Positions 52,741-62,044 are shown, counted from the stretch's first letter. The stretch: 64,000 bases of DNA from JALOOB01 sp040766655 (GCA_040766655.1 JAXGQB010000006.1:541519-605518), one strand, 5' to 3'. Program-made: numbers and translations. Notes: generated by a model from the sequence alone, not told the origin.

Positions 52741-53878
52741 GGGTCGGTGTTTTCTCCCTTGCAGAGCGCGAGATGCTCAGCAGTAAGCCAGTAGCAGCCA
52801 TGCACGACACGAGTGATGACCCTCCATACGACATGAACGGCAGTGGTTGCCCGGTAGCCGGAATCAGCGTCAGCGATGCGGCGATGTGAATGCCGGCTTG
52901 GACGAGGATCCAGGCGGTCAGTCCCACGGCCAGCAGTGAGCCGAAGCGCGTGGGTGCGTTGAGTGCGATGCCAACGGCGCGATAGCCGAACCAGAAGAAG
53001 AGGGCGATGACCGCGAGCATGCCCCAGATCTTGAAGTCCGCGCCGATGTTGGCGAACAGGAAATCGCTCCAGAGGCCGAAAACCGAAGCCTTGAGCTGCC
53101 ACATGCCGGGATCGGTCCCGATGCCGCTGCCCGAACGAACCAACCAGGTCAGCTCCAGCAGCTCCTGCGGCGCCTTGGTCGGGTCGAACCAGACGTTGTA
53201 CCAATCCTGGATGCGGCCCAACGGATAGCCGAACTGCCACATGGCGAAGGCCAGGATCGGTGTCCCGACCGCCACCAGCGCCAGCAGCTGCTTGAACATG
53301 CCGCCCCCAACGAAGTAGATAGTCAGCCCGATGGCGAGCACGATCATGGTGACGCTGACGCTCTGCTCGAGGATGATCAGCCCGGCGACCAGCCCGATGA
53401 TCACGGCAAACGGGATGAAGCCCTCCTTGAAGGTGCCCACCCGGCGACCGCGGGCCGCGACCCATGCGGCGACGTAGATCGTGACACCCAGCTTTGCCAA
53501 CTCGCTGGGCTGGAAGCGAGCACCGGTGAAGGTCCGTTTGCCGCCGAACTCGCTCTCGGCGCCGAAGATGAGCACGGCAATCAGAATCAGTACCGTGAAT
53601 GCCATGACGGGGATTGCCAGCTTGCGCCAGAGATCGTACGGGATCAGTGCGACGAAGGCGCACACTGCTGAGCCTACTGCGACCCACTTGGCCTGTGCCA
53701 GGAAGTACTTCGTTCCGACGGTTGCGAAGCTGGCGCTGAACACCATGAACAGCCCGAGCAGCAGCATCGTGGCCACGATGCCCACGAGCGCGAAATCCAT
53801 GCTCATGATCGCAGATTGAAGCATCTGGAAGATGTCCGGGCGTTTCTGTGCCCCTCTTCGGGCAGATTGAGCGCTCAT
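52550..53878 (-). CDS. ftsW: Septal peptidoglycan polymerase FtsW (SEDS family), tail overlapping murG
   Basis: FtsW polymerises lipid II at the septum with its PBP2 partner. The 442-residue product has about ten membrane helices. It carries the SEDS features GAESEFGGKRTFTGARFQPS near 107-126, the acidic catalytic-region analogue WSDFLFANIGAD (about 272), and the C-terminal PFMSYGGSSLVS. After about residue 377 (SISRSAREKTPTH) the frame continues 190 bp into murG as an Arg/Pro-rich tail (GDWRPRLSRPGGNRRTPG and on) that looks unlike an FtsW. The region around WSDFLFANIGAD is divergent from the usual E-x-H-T-D-F-I-F. The ATG overlaps the murD stop by 4 bp. Confidence 0.92.
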   Translation of the reverse strand: MSAQSARRGAQKRPDIFQMLQSAIMSMDFALVGIVATMLLLGLFMVFSASFATVGTKYFLAQAKWVAVGSAVCAFVALIPYDLWRKLAIPVMAFTVLILIAVLIFGAESEFGGKRTFTGARFQPSELAKLGVTIYVAAWVAARGRRVGTFKEGFIPFAVIIGLVAGLIILEQSVSVTMIVLAIGLTIYFVGGGMFKQLLALVAVGTPILAFAMWQFGYPLGRIQDWYNVWFDPTKAPQELLELTWLVRSGSGIGTDPGMWQLKASVFGLWSDFLFANIGADFKIWGMLAVIALFFWFGYRAVGIALNAPTRFGSLLAVGLTAWILVQAGIHIAASLTLIPATGQPLPFMSYGGSSLVSCMAATGLLLSISRSAREKTPTHAYFAFRWGDWRPRLSRPGGNRRTPGTGRPTAGRSAPGRNPSVRRPNRRPATDKSRRRANTAR

Positions 53879-55335
53879 GGCAAGTTCTCCACCAGGTCAC
53901 GAAAGTGCTGGCCGCGCGCAGCGAAATCAACATACTGATCGAAGGACGTGCCCCCGGGCGCCAGCAGAACCACATCCCCGGGCTGAGCGCAGCGAGCCGC
54001 CTCGGCCACCGCGTTCTCAAGGTCTGCAACCCTGGCGATGGCGACGGGCTCGACGTTCTCCCTGGCCGCATATTGGCTGAGTGCCTCCGCAATCAGTCCG
54101 GCCGCCTCGCCGAAGAGGATGACTTTCCGCACTCGGCTGCGATGCACCTCAGCGGCACATTCATCCCAGGGCAGGTGCTTGTCCCGCCCTCCGAGCAGCA
54201 AGACCAGCGGTTCGTCGAATGACGTGATGGCCGCGACGGTCCGCTCGGGAGCCGTCGCGATGGAGTCGTTGATCCACAGGACGCCGTTACGCTGGCGGAC
54301 GATCTCGAGACGGTGCTCGACGCCGGTGAAGGTCGTCGCCACGGCCGCCATCTCCGCGGGACCTGCGCCCGCGGCGCTCGCCAGCGCAGCTGCCGCAAGC
54401 ATGTTGGCCCGGTTGTGCCGGCCGCGCAGCCGCATGCCGGCCGAGTCGCAGATGTGGGCATCAGGCTGCCCCTCACGGCGCAGCACCAGGCGCTCTCCCT
54501 GCATGAATGCCCCGACTGCCACTTCGTGAACCAGGCTGAAGCTGTGCAGCGAGGCCTGGAGCGGGAAGTAGAGCGCTTCCTGGCCCGCGCCCGCATCGAC
54601 CCGGACGCGGCCGCTTGCCAGCCACGCGCCCGTGTAGGCGTCGTCGGCATTCAGGACGGCCGTATCGCCCCGACCCTGGAACCGGAGGACGTTGGCCTTG
54701 GCGGCCGCGTAGTGGCTCATCGAGGGATGGCGATCGAGATGGTTCGGCGTGATGTTGAGCAGTCCCGCGATCGCCGGGCTCCCGTCCATCAACTCGAGCT
54801 GGAAGCTGGACAGTTCCATCACCACCTTGTCGCCCGGCATGATCTGGTCGAGCCGGTCGATGAGCGGCGTCCCGATGTTGCCTCCGACGTGCACGCGGAA
54901 GCCGCCCGCCTCGAAAATCAGGCCGGTCAGCGTCGTGGTCGTCGTCTTTCCGGCCGAGCCGGTGATGCCGATGACCGGCGCGGGGCAGTGCCGCAGCGTG
55001 AGCGCGCCGTCGTTGCTGACCTGGATGCCGCGGCGCCGGGCCTCCTGCGCGATCGGGATCGCGGGAGAGACGCCGCCGCTCAGCAGCAACAGGTCGGTCT
55101 TGTCGAGCAACTCGATCGGATGGCCACCCGCGGCGAGCGTGGGGGGCGGCGCGCCGGCCTCACGCGCGAAGTCCTCGAGCGCGCGGACAGCGGGCGCGAG
55201 CGCCTCCGCCGGGCGTTGGTCGCTCAGGGCGACCACGGCGCCACAGCGCAGCATGAAGCGCGCGAGGGCCGCTCCCTGGCGTGCAACGCCAAGGATCGTT
55301 ACCCGTAAGCCGCTGTAATCGCAATCGCTCTTCAT
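53875..55335 (-). CDS. murD: UDP-N-acetylmuramoylalanine--D-glutamate ligase
   Basis: MurD adds D-Glu to UDP-MurNAc-L-Ala. The 486-residue product has the Rossmann-like opening RVTILGVARQGAALARFML (about 11-29), LLLLSGGVSPAIP, the P-loop VIGITGSAGKTTTT (about 122-135), VVMELSSFQLE, NITPNHLDRH (about 198-207) and ALASAAGAGP. WINDSIATAPERTVAAI with LLLGGRDKHLPW complete the Mur ligase pattern. The ATG at 55335 matches the family N-terminus; the frame is open further upstream, but that stretch overlaps the 127-residue gene. Confidence 0.96.
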   Translation of the reverse strand: MKSDCDYSGLRVTILGVARQGAALARFMLRCGAVVALSDQRPAEALAPAVRALEDFAREAGAPPPTLAAGGHPIELLDKTDLLLLSGGVSPAIPIAQEARRRGIQVSNDGALTLRHCPAPVIGITGSAGKTTTTTLTGLIFEAGGFRVHVGGNIGTPLIDRLDQIMPGDKVVMELSSFQLELMDGSPAIAGLLNITPNHLDRHPSMSHYAAAKANVLRFQGRGDTAVLNADDAYTGAWLASGRVRVDAGAGQEALYFPLQASLHSFSLVHEVAVGAFMQGERLVLRREGQPDAHICDSAGMRLRGRHNRANMLAAAALASAAGAGPAEMAAVATTFTGVEHRLEIVRQRNGVLWINDSIATAPERTVAAITSFDEPLVLLLGGRDKHLPWDECAAEVHRSRVRKVILFGEAAGLIAEALSQYAARENVEPVAIARVADLENAVAEAARCAQPGDVVLLAPGGTSFDQYVDFAARGQHFRDLVENLP

Positions 55336-55352
55336 ACCGTGTCTCTGCGCCG

Positions 55353-55736
55353 TCACTGGCCCGACTCGAAAGCATCCGGCGCCAGCGCCTGCGACTGCAT
55401 CTGCTCGACCATCCAGGCCCACAGCGCCTCCGCTTCTTCGGCGGAGGCATTCCAACGCTGGTAGGCCATGTTGACGTAATCTCCCCCTTCGGAGAGCGTG
55501 CCATCGGTCAGCGCGACGAGCGGCCTGGGCTCCAGGTCGAGCCATACACACCGCACGCGCGCCACGCCGTCGGCCGGCTCGTCGCCCGCGGACACGAGGT
55601 CGGCGGCCTGCACTATGTGCTCGAAGGCCACCTGCAAGGCCTCTGCTTGCCCACCGCGCGCGAACGCTGCCTCAACCACCGAGTTGATGGGCTGAAGCAC
55701 CTCGAGTGCTGCCTGCCACTGTACGTCTGCGTTCAT
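55353..55736 (-). CDS. Hypothetical soluble protein between mraY and murD (127 aa)
   Basis: The product is acidic, predicted mostly helical, with no membrane segment or recognised domain. Notable stretches are VLQPINSVVEAAFARGGQAEAL, RVRCVWLDLEPRPLVALTDG (central beta part) and a C-terminal helix with AEEAEALWAWMVEQMQSQAL. The ATG at 55736 lies 9 bp after the mraY stop, and murD starts 17 bp after its stop, so it is embedded in the cluster. Its conservation across related genomes is the test of whether it belongs to wall synthesis. Confidence 0.6.
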   Translation of the reverse strand: MNADVQWQAALEVLQPINSVVEAAFARGGQAEALQVAFEHIVQAADLVSAGDEPADGVARVRCVWLDLEPRPLVALTDGTLSEGGDYVNMAYQRWNASAEEAEALWAWMVEQMQSQALAPDAFESGQ

Positions 55737-55745
55737 GTCCTTCCG

Positions 55746-56816
55746 CTACAGCAACGCCAGCGCGACGCCGATCATGCCGGCAAGGATGGCAATCAGAAAG
55801 AACCGCCAAACAATGTGCGTCTCCGACCAGCCAAGCAACTCGAAATGGTGGTGCAGGGGCGCCATCCGAAAGATGCGCCTGCCCGCGCCCAGTCGCTTCT
55901 TCGTCCATTTGAACCAGCCGACCTGGATCACGTCGGACAGCGCCTCGGCCACGAAGACGATCCCGACGATGGGCAGCAGGAGCCACTGGCCGGTCATGAG
56001 CGCCACCACGGCCAGGGTGGCCCCAAGCGCGAGCGATCCCGTGTCACCCATGAACATCTGCGCCGGGTGCGAGTTGTACCACAGAAAGGCGAACAATGCG
56101 CCCACCATCGTGAAACAGAACGAGCTCAGCGGGTACTGGCCCTGCAGGTGGGCGATGATGCCGTAGCTGGCAAAGGCAACGGCGGTCGTCGACCCGGCCA
56201 GGCCGTCCAGGCCATCGGTCAGGTTGACTGCGTTCGACATGGCGACGATCACGAAGACGGCGGCCGGAATGTAGAACAGGCCCAGTTCGATCTTCTCCGC
56301 GATGCCCGGGATGGCGACGCTCCTCAGGTCCAGGAAGAAGTAGAGCCCGAGGGCAGTGGCCAGCGCGAGCAGCACCTGGTAGGATGCCTTGATGCGTGCA
56401 ATGAGTCCCTGGCCGTCGTTGCGCTTGCCGAAGATGCCCGACCAGTCGTCGCGGGCGCCCAGGACGCCGAACCCGATGAGCACCAGCAGCGGCACGAGGA
56501 TGGACTTGCCGATAAGCGGGCTTCCCTCCGCGAAGTTGAAGATGCGCAGGATGGCCTTGCCCCACGGAACACCGCTCAGGAAATTCGCAAGGTTCAGGAT
56601 GACCGTGATCAGGAAGACCGGCACCAGGAACAGGACGCCGCCCATGGTCGGCGTGCCCATCTTCGTCTGATGGCCGGACGGTCCCTCGATGCGGATCTGC
56701 TTGCCGATCCGTTTCCGGCGCAGCAGGTTGATCAGCGGGCGGCCCCAGACGACCGACAGCAGAAACGCGACGGTGGCGAGCGCAAGCGCAAACGGCATGG
56801 GTTCCTGTTCGATCAT
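55746..56816 (-). CDS. mraY: Phospho-N-acetylmuramoyl-pentapeptide transferase
   Basis: MraY makes lipid I from UDP-MurNAc-pentapeptide and undecaprenyl phosphate in the membrane. The 356-residue product has about ten helices. The signature stretches are QTKMGTPTMGGVLFL (about 50-64), the aspartate region AVNLTDGLDGLAGS (about 197-210), FMGDTGSLALGATLA (about 254) and the C-terminal RIFRMAPLHHHFELLGWSET. The ATG overlaps the murF stop by 4 bp. Confidence 0.97.
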   Translation of the reverse strand: MIEQEPMPFALALATVAFLLSVVWGRPLINLLRRKRIGKQIRIEGPSGHQTKMGTPTMGGVLFLVPVFLITVILNLANFLSGVPWGKAILRIFNFAEGSPLIGKSILVPLLVLIGFGVLGARDDWSGIFGKRNDGQGLIARIKASYQVLLALATALGLYFFLDLRSVAIPGIAEKIELGLFYIPAAVFVIVAMSNAVNLTDGLDGLAGSTTAVAFASYGIIAHLQGQYPLSSFCFTMVGALFAFLWYNSHPAQMFMGDTGSLALGATLAVVALMTGQWLLLPIVGIVFVAEALSDVIQVGWFKWTKKRLGAGRRIFRMAPLHHHFELLGWSETHIVWRFFLIAILAGMIGVALALL

Positions 56817-58327
56817 GCTTCCTTCATCCCCAAGGCGTGGCTGTTGCGGCCGCGCGAGAGGGCATCGACGATCATCTCCATCGCAGCAGCTCGTGAACCT
56901 TTGATCAACACAACATCACCCGTCTGAATCAATCCCTGCAGGATGCCCACCGCGTCGGTATTCGATCCGACGGGGTGCACATCGATGGACTTCATGCCGG
57001 CCGCAAGCGCCTCCTCGGCGGTCCAGCGCGCCATCTGGCCGACCGTGATCAGCTTATCGACGACCTGGGCCGCGCGGGCGCCAACCAGGCGGTGTCCCGC
57101 TTCGGCGTAGCTGCCCAGTTCGTGCATATCCCCGAGTACGGCGACTGCACGGTGGCTGGTGTTGGCGATCTCGGCCAGCAGGTTGAGGGCCGCCAGCGAC
57201 GAATCCGGGCTCGCATTGTACGTGTCGTCGATGAGCGTGGTGTCCCTCAGGCCCGGCACCACCATCAGCCGCAGCTGGCCGCGAATCTCCTGAAGGCCCG
57301 AGACGATCTCGTCCCAGCTGAGGCCATCGGCGAGGCCGGCCGCCGCGCCGCGCAGCGCCGTATGCACGCTGTGCCGGCCGAGCATGGGCAGCCGGAGATG
57401 ATACACCTTACGCCCGTGGTGGCAGCGGAAGCGAATGCCCTCCAGGCCCCGGCTGATGATCTCATCGGCCCACAGATCTGCCTCGGGATGCAGGCCGTAC
57501 GAGAAGACGCGCGCCTTCGTGACGCTGGCCATCGCCCACACCAGTGAATCGTCCCGATTCAGGATGGCCACGCCGCCCTCATCGGCGGGCGGCAGAGACC
57601 GCGGCAGCTCCGATTTGGCCTGGGCGATGGCCTCGATCGCGCCGAGCCGCTCAAGGTGCACCGGTCCGACGTTCGTCACGACGCCGATGCGAGGCTTGGC
57701 CATCTCGCACAACTGCGCGATCTCGCCGAGCGTGTACATGCCCATCTCCAGCACGGCGCGCTCCATTGCGGGACCGAGGCGCAGCAGCGTGAGCGGCAGG
57801 CCGATCTCGTTGTTCAGGTTGCCTTCGCTGCGCGTCGTCGTGTAGCGCGTCGCCAGGACGTTCGCGATGGTCTCCTTGGTCGTCGTCTTGCCGACGCTGC
57901 CCGTCACGCCGATTGTGACCACGGGCAGGCGTGATCGCCACCAGGTGGCCAGTTGTTGCAGGGCGGCCAGGCTGTCGGGAACCACGAACACCACGGGCAG
58001 GTGTTCCCGGGCGCGCTGCGTCTCCGTCGCGGGCCCGCGCACCTGCACGGCGCCGTCCGGCATCACGAAGGCGGCCCTGTCGCAGGCCTCCAGAGCGCGA
58101 TCCTGGGCGATGGCCGCAGTGGCGCCGCCCTCGAACGCTGCGTTCACGAAGAGATGGCCGTCCGTCTTTTCGCCTCGCAAGGCAACGAACAGGCTGCCAG
58201 CGGTCGCCGCGCGCGAGTCGATGACCGTGTCCGAGATGATCCGATCCCGCCATTCCGGCGACAAGCTCACCCCGAACAGGGCGTCCGCTACGTGATTCAG
58301 CGTCAGTTTCGAGCCTTCTGTCATCAT
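56813..58327 (-). CDS. murF: UDP-N-acetylmuramoyl-tripeptide--D-alanyl-D-alanine ligase
   Basis: MurF adds D-Ala-D-Ala to the stem. The 504-residue product has DSRAATAGSLFVALRGEKTDGH (key residues about 37-58), the P-loop IGVTGSVGKTTTKETIA (about 138-154), EGNLNNEIGLPLTLL (about 163) and EMGMYTLGEIAQL, the MurF-type acceptor signature. NVGPVHLERLG, DDTYNASPDS and VLGDMHELG follow. These separate it from MurE, which is missing from the cluster. It overlaps mraY by 4 bp and lies 9 bp after the ftsI gene. Confidence 0.96.
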   Translation of the reverse strand: MMTEGSKLTLNHVADALFGVSLSPEWRDRIISDTVIDSRAATAGSLFVALRGEKTDGHLFVNAAFEGGATAAIAQDRALEACDRAAFVMPDGAVQVRGPATETQRAREHLPVVFVVPDSLAALQQLATWWRSRLPVVTIGVTGSVGKTTTKETIANVLATRYTTTRSEGNLNNEIGLPLTLLRLGPAMERAVLEMGMYTLGEIAQLCEMAKPRIGVVTNVGPVHLERLGAIEAIAQAKSELPRSLPPADEGGVAILNRDDSLVWAMASVTKARVFSYGLHPEADLWADEIISRGLEGIRFRCHHGRKVYHLRLPMLGRHSVHTALRGAAAGLADGLSWDEIVSGLQEIRGQLRLMVVPGLRDTTLIDDTYNASPDSSLAALNLLAEIANTSHRAVAVLGDMHELGSYAEAGHRLVGARAAQVVDKLITVGQMARWTAEEALAAGMKSIDVHPVGSNTDAVGILQGLIQTGDVVLIKGSRAAAMEMIVDALSRGRNSHALGMKEA

Positions 58328-58336
58328 CCTCGCCTG

Positions 58337-60139
58337 TCAGGGCATGTCCACGTTCGGCGTCAACCGCAGAATCTGTACCGCTTCCCGCGCCACCTCGCCG
58401 AATACGGGCAGCGCGACCTGCTCCGCCCAGCGTGACTTCCTGGGCTCGTTGATCTTCACCAGGATGACGATCTCCGGGTCGGCCGCAGGCAGGAAGCCGA
58501 CGAAACTCGTGATCGTCAGTGGGTTGGTGTAGCCGGCCTGTTCTGGGATCTCTGCTGTGCCGGTCTTGCCAGCAACCCGAAAGCCTGGCACGAGATTCTT
58601 GCCGCTCGTATAGTTGTCGACGGTGTAGACCATCATCTGGGTCAACGTGCGCGCCGTCTCAGGACGAATCACCTGCTGGTGCACGCGGACGGGCAGCGTG
58701 TGCATCACGCCGTTGTGGATCAGGGCCTTGGCGGCCTGCGGCTGCAGCAACACCCCATCGTTCGCCACCGCGGCCGCGGCGTTGACCATCTGCAGCGGAG
58801 ACACCGAGATGCCCTGCCCGAACGAGTTGGCTGCCTGATCGTATTGGCTCCAGAGCCCCGTATCGGGCCGCTTGACGATGCCCGCGGCCTCCGGACCAAG
58901 GTCGATCTCGGTGGGGCGCCCGAACCCAAATAGCCGGACGTACTGGTAGAAGCTCTCGCGGCCGATCTGCAGGCTGACGTCGGCGCTGATAGTGTTCAGC
59001 GATTCGGCGAATGCCTGCCACCCGGTCACCCAGCCCAGCTTGCGCTGCTGCGAGTTGCGAATCGCCTGGCCCGAGATGACCACTTCGCCCGTGTCGTTGA
59101 ACTGTGCATCGGGCGTGAAGATGCCCGTGTCGAGCGCCGTGGCGTAGGTGACCAGCTTGAACACCGAGCCAGGCTCATACAGCAGGCTGACTGCCGGGTT
59201 CTGCCACGTATGCGGTTCGGCGTTCCAATAGACATTGGGATCGAACGTCGGCCAGTTGGCCAGGGCCAGGACACCCCCGGTTCTGACGTCCATGACGACG
59301 ATCGATCCGGAGCTCGCGTCGTATCTCCCCAGGGCGTCCAGGAGCCTGCGTTCCACCACATACTGGAGCGGCGCGCTGAGATGCAGGACCACGTCGCGGC
59401 CGCCCGCCGAAGGCAGGAACAGCTCCCATTCGTGGGGAATCGGTTCGCCTTGGCCCGTCAACTGGTCTGTGCCCCACGCGCCGTCTGTCCGCAGCCACGG
59501 CTCGTAGAAGGCCTCCACGCCCGCCAGGCCCTTCTGGTCGCGGTCGGTGAAGCCGATGACGTGGGCGGCCAGTCCACCTTGAGGGTAGGTGCGCTTCCGC
59601 TTGCCGTCACACCAGATCCAATTGGGCACCGCGATGTCGTTGTCCGCGGCCTCGCACTGCTCCCGGGTGATGTCCTTGGCCAGTTGAACCACCGAGCCAG
59701 GCTGTTCGAGCGCGGCCGTGAGCACTGCGACGTCGATGCCGAGCTGCTGGGCCGCAGCGGCTGCATCCTCGGGCGGGAAGTTCTCAGGATTGTAGCGGCT
59801 GGGATCGACGTACATCTCCCAGATGAAGGAATCCGTGGCAAGGAGGGTGCCGCTGCGGTCGACGATGCGGCCGCGCGAGGTGTCCACGGTCTTGGCGATC
59901 ACGCGCTCCGGCCGATCGGCCAGGTTCACGAACTGAGCCAGGACGAGTTGGGCGAGCACAACGAGGATGAACAGCATGAAGAGGAACGACAGGATCCTGA
60001 GTCGACGGACCAGGGTCCTGCGTTCTTCAGCGGCAATCTTCGCCGCATCAGCGGCGCGCGCCTCCTGCGTCGGCTCTTCCTTCTGCGTCGTAGCGCGGGG
60101 AAGAGGGCGTCGACGGGTCGGCCTGCTGGATCGTGGCAT
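58337..60139 (-). CDS. ftsI: Septal class B penicillin-binding protein (FtsI/PBP2 type)
   Basis: This transpeptidase crosslinks septal peptidoglycan. The 600-residue product has a basic cytosolic tail, one membrane helix (about 46-68), the class B dimerisation domain (RGRIVDRSGTLLATDSF, about 88-104) and the penicillin-binding domain. The active-site motifs are SVFK (about 328-331, in LLYEPGSVFKLVT), SLN (about 383-385) and KTG (about 530-532, in RVAGKTGTAEIP). No PASTA domain follows. It lies 14 bp after the ftsL-like gene and pairs functionally with the ftsW product. Confidence 0.95.
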   Translation of the reverse strand: MPRSSRPTRRRPLPRATTQKEEPTQEARAADAAKIAAEERRTLVRRLRILSFLFMLFILVVLAQLVLAQFVNLADRPERVIAKTVDTSRGRIVDRSGTLLATDSFIWEMYVDPSRYNPENFPPEDAAAAAQQLGIDVAVLTAALEQPGSVVQLAKDITREQCEAADNDIAVPNWIWCDGKRKRTYPQGGLAAHVIGFTDRDQKGLAGVEAFYEPWLRTDGAWGTDQLTGQGEPIPHEWELFLPSAGGRDVVLHLSAPLQYVVERRLLDALGRYDASSGSIVVMDVRTGGVLALANWPTFDPNVYWNAEPHTWQNPAVSLLYEPGSVFKLVTYATALDTGIFTPDAQFNDTGEVVISGQAIRNSQQRKLGWVTGWQAFAESLNTISADVSLQIGRESFYQYVRLFGFGRPTEIDLGPEAAGIVKRPDTGLWSQYDQAANSFGQGISVSPLQMVNAAAAVANDGVLLQPQAAKALIHNGVMHTLPVRVHQQVIRPETARTLTQMMVYTVDNYTSGKNLVPGFRVAGKTGTAEIPEQAGYTNPLTITSFVGFLPAADPEIVILVKINEPRKSRWAEQVALPVFGEVAREAVQILRLTPNVDMP

Positions 60140-60153
60140 CCTGAGGGCCTTTC

Positions 60154-60537
60154 TCAGTGTGATCTGCCACTATCGATGTGTGCCGACGAGATGGCGCTTT
60201 CTGCTACCTGGACGATGTGTGCGTCCGCGAACACGTAGCCTTCCTCCGCGCTGCGCTTCGCGATGTAGGCCGGCGAGTTCCACTGGGCGAGCTGCGCGGC
60301 CAGAACGACGTTTACCTGCTCCTGCCGCGCAGTCAGTCGCTCGAGTCTTAGCGTATCGTCATGGAGGTTCGAGAGCGCATTGACCTGCCACAGGTATGCG
60401 CACCCGATTGCGGTGAGGACGATTGCGATCGCAACGTAGCGCAGCAGGGTGGCGACCGGGCCGCGCAGGCTCGCGCGCCGCAGCGGCAGCCAATGCAGCG
60501 GCGACCAGACTGGGACCGAGGTAGATCGATGCAACAT
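60154..60537 (-). CDS. ftsL: FtsL/DivIC-like septum formation protein
   Basis: The 127-residue product has a basic N-terminus, one membrane helix (about 32-50) and a following coiled-coil stretch (ALSNLHDDTLRLERLTARQE, about 54-73), the architecture of FtsL/DivIC. The C-terminus, SPAYIAKRSAEEGYVFAD, resembles the short post-coil segment that ends FtsL/FtsB proteins. The sequence is otherwise too divergent to identify by similarity alone; the place between rsmH and ftsI is diagnostic. The ATG is at 60537. Confidence 0.8.
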   Translation of the reverse strand: MLHRSTSVPVWSPLHWLPLRRASLRGPVATLLRYVAIAIVLTAIGCAYLWQVNALSNLHDDTLRLERLTARQEQVNVVLAAQLAQWNSPAYIAKRSAEEGYVFADAHIVQVAESAISSAHIDSGRSH

Positions 60538-60602
60538 GAACGCCTCCTCACAACCAACTCGAAACAGCAGATCAACTACGTCGTCGTTAATACATCAACT
60601 TC

Positions 60603-61544
60603 TCAAAGTCGCTCCGCGATTCGGAGCTTGGCACTGCGGCTACGCACGTTGCCGGCCACCTCGGCGTCACCCGGCCGGATGGGTTTCCGGGTGATGACCC
60701 TCAAGGTGGCATGGTGGCCACAACGACACGGCTGTGGCAACCGGGTCCTGACATGCCCTGGGAGCGTGTCACAGATGCAATCACGCTCCTCACGCTGGAA
60801 GAATTGCTTGACCAGGCGGTCTTCCAGCGAATGGAAGGTGATGACTGCAACTCGTCCGCCCGGCGCCAGCAGGTCCACCGTCTGCGGCAGAACATCCTCC
60901 AGCGCCCCCAGCTCGTCGTTCACCGCAATCCGCAATGCCTGGAACACCTGGGTGGCGGGATGCGTCCGCTGGCCCCGCTGACCGCCTAGCGCCCTTGCCA
61001 CGACCTCCGCCAGCTCAGTGGTGGTGGTCAGGGGCCTTGCCGCGACGATGGCCCTTGCGATCCTCCGCGATCGTGGCTCCTCGCCGTACGTGTAGATCAC
61101 GTCTGCGAGCGCCTCCTGGGACCACTCGTTCACGATCTCGGCGGCTGATATCGCATCCTGCCGATTCATTCGCATGTCAAGCGGGCCGTTCGCCATAAAC
61201 GAGAAGCCGCGCTCCGGTGCATCCAGCTGGGTTGACGAGATCCCCAGGTCCAACAGGATCGCATCGACGCTCCCGAACCCTGCAGCGCCGGCAATGGCTG
61301 CCATGTCCCGGAAACTGCCATGACGCAGGACAACCCGCTCTCCGAAGCCGGCCAGCCGCTCACGACCAATCCGGATCGCTGACTCGTCCTGATCGATGCC
61401 TAACAATCGGCCGTCGGGAGCGCTCGCCCTCAGAATCGCTTCTGCGTGGCCGCCGGCCCCGAAGGTCCCATCGATCGCGCGTGCCCCCGGCCTGATATTC
61501 AGGCCAGCCTCTGCTTCTGACAGGAGCACGGGCAGGTGCGTCAT
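60603..61544 (-). CDS. rsmH: 16S rRNA (cytosine1402-N4)-methyltransferase
   Basis: RsmH (formerly MraW) methylates C1402 in the ribosomal P site. The 313-residue product has MTHLPVLLSEA, the SAM-binding AIDGTFGAGGHAEAIL (about 23-38), GIDQDESAI, DAILLDLGISSTQLD (about 104-118) and the family signatures RGFSFMANGPLDMRMN, HPATQVFQALRIAVNDEL (about 208) and VITFHSLEDRLVKQFF. The length is normal. The ATG at 61544 lies 12 bp after the mraZ stop. Confidence 0.97.
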   Translation of the reverse strand: MTHLPVLLSEAEAGLNIRPGARAIDGTFGAGGHAEAILRASAPDGRLLGIDQDESAIRIGRERLAGFGERVVLRHGSFRDMAAIAGAAGFGSVDAILLDLGISSTQLDAPERGFSFMANGPLDMRMNRQDAISAAEIVNEWSQEALADVIYTYGEEPRSRRIARAIVAARPLTTTTELAEVVARALGGQRGQRTHPATQVFQALRIAVNDELGALEDVLPQTVDLLAPGGRVAVITFHSLEDRLVKQFFQREERDCICDTLPGHVRTRLPQPCRCGHHATLRVITRKPIRPGDAEVAGNVRSRSAKLRIAERL

Positions 61545-61556
61545 GTGCTCAGCATC

Positions 61557-62015
61557 TTACGGCCGCAGTCCTGAGCGCCGCATGGCCTGGTAATCGTCCC
61601 GCCGCGTCTTGTAGGCCGCGATCCAGTCTGCATGGGTCTGATCCCACCTGGCGGGACTCCAGATCTCGACACGATCGCCGTTTCCGACGACAATGGCAGA
61701 GGACGTGATGCCCGTCTGCCGGCGCAGGATCCCCGGGATGGCAAGTCGTCCCTGGCGGTCGATATCGGCGTCATTCGCTGCGAGCCAGAAACGCTGGCCC
61801 ATGTCAAAGTCAGCGTCCAGATCGTCCGGGCTCAATTCCTGGGCGTCCAGCAATCGCTGCTCGAAGACCGGCTTGGGATAGACCCAAATCTGGCCTTCCG
61901 CGCCGCGGCCCACGACGACGGTGTCGGTGAGGCCCTCCCGAAACTTGGGAGGAACCACCATCCGACCCTTATCGTCGACTGCGTATTCGTATTCGCCGCG
62001 AAAGGTCAGTTCCAC
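61557..62015 (-). CDS. mraZ: Transcriptional regulator MraZ
   Basis: MraZ is an AbrB-like ring protein that binds repeats in front of its own operon. The 152-residue product carries two SpoVT/AbrB-type halves: YEYAVDDKGRMVVPPKFRE (about 10-28), then the second copy ANDADIDRQGRLAIPGILR (about 80-98). Both hold the conserved D-x-x-G-R motif. The GTG start at 62015 matches the family N-terminus (MELTFRGEYEY). It heads the dcw cluster; three MraZ-type boxes lie 30-59 bp upstream. Confidence 0.96.
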   Translation of the reverse strand: MELTFRGEYEYAVDDKGRMVVPPKFREGLTDTVVVGRGAEGQIWVYPKPVFEQRLLDAQELSPDDLDADFDMGQRFWLAANDADIDRQGRLAIPGILRRQTGITSSAIVVGNGDRVEIWSPARWDQTHADWIAAYKTRRDDYQAMRRSGLRP

Positions 62016-62044
62016 GCTTGGCCACCGGTCCGGGAGAAGGGGCT

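Noticed and set aside
53875..55551. Longer MurD reading from 55551
   Set aside because: The extra 72 codons lie inside the 127-residue gene and precede the normal MurD N-terminus at 55335.
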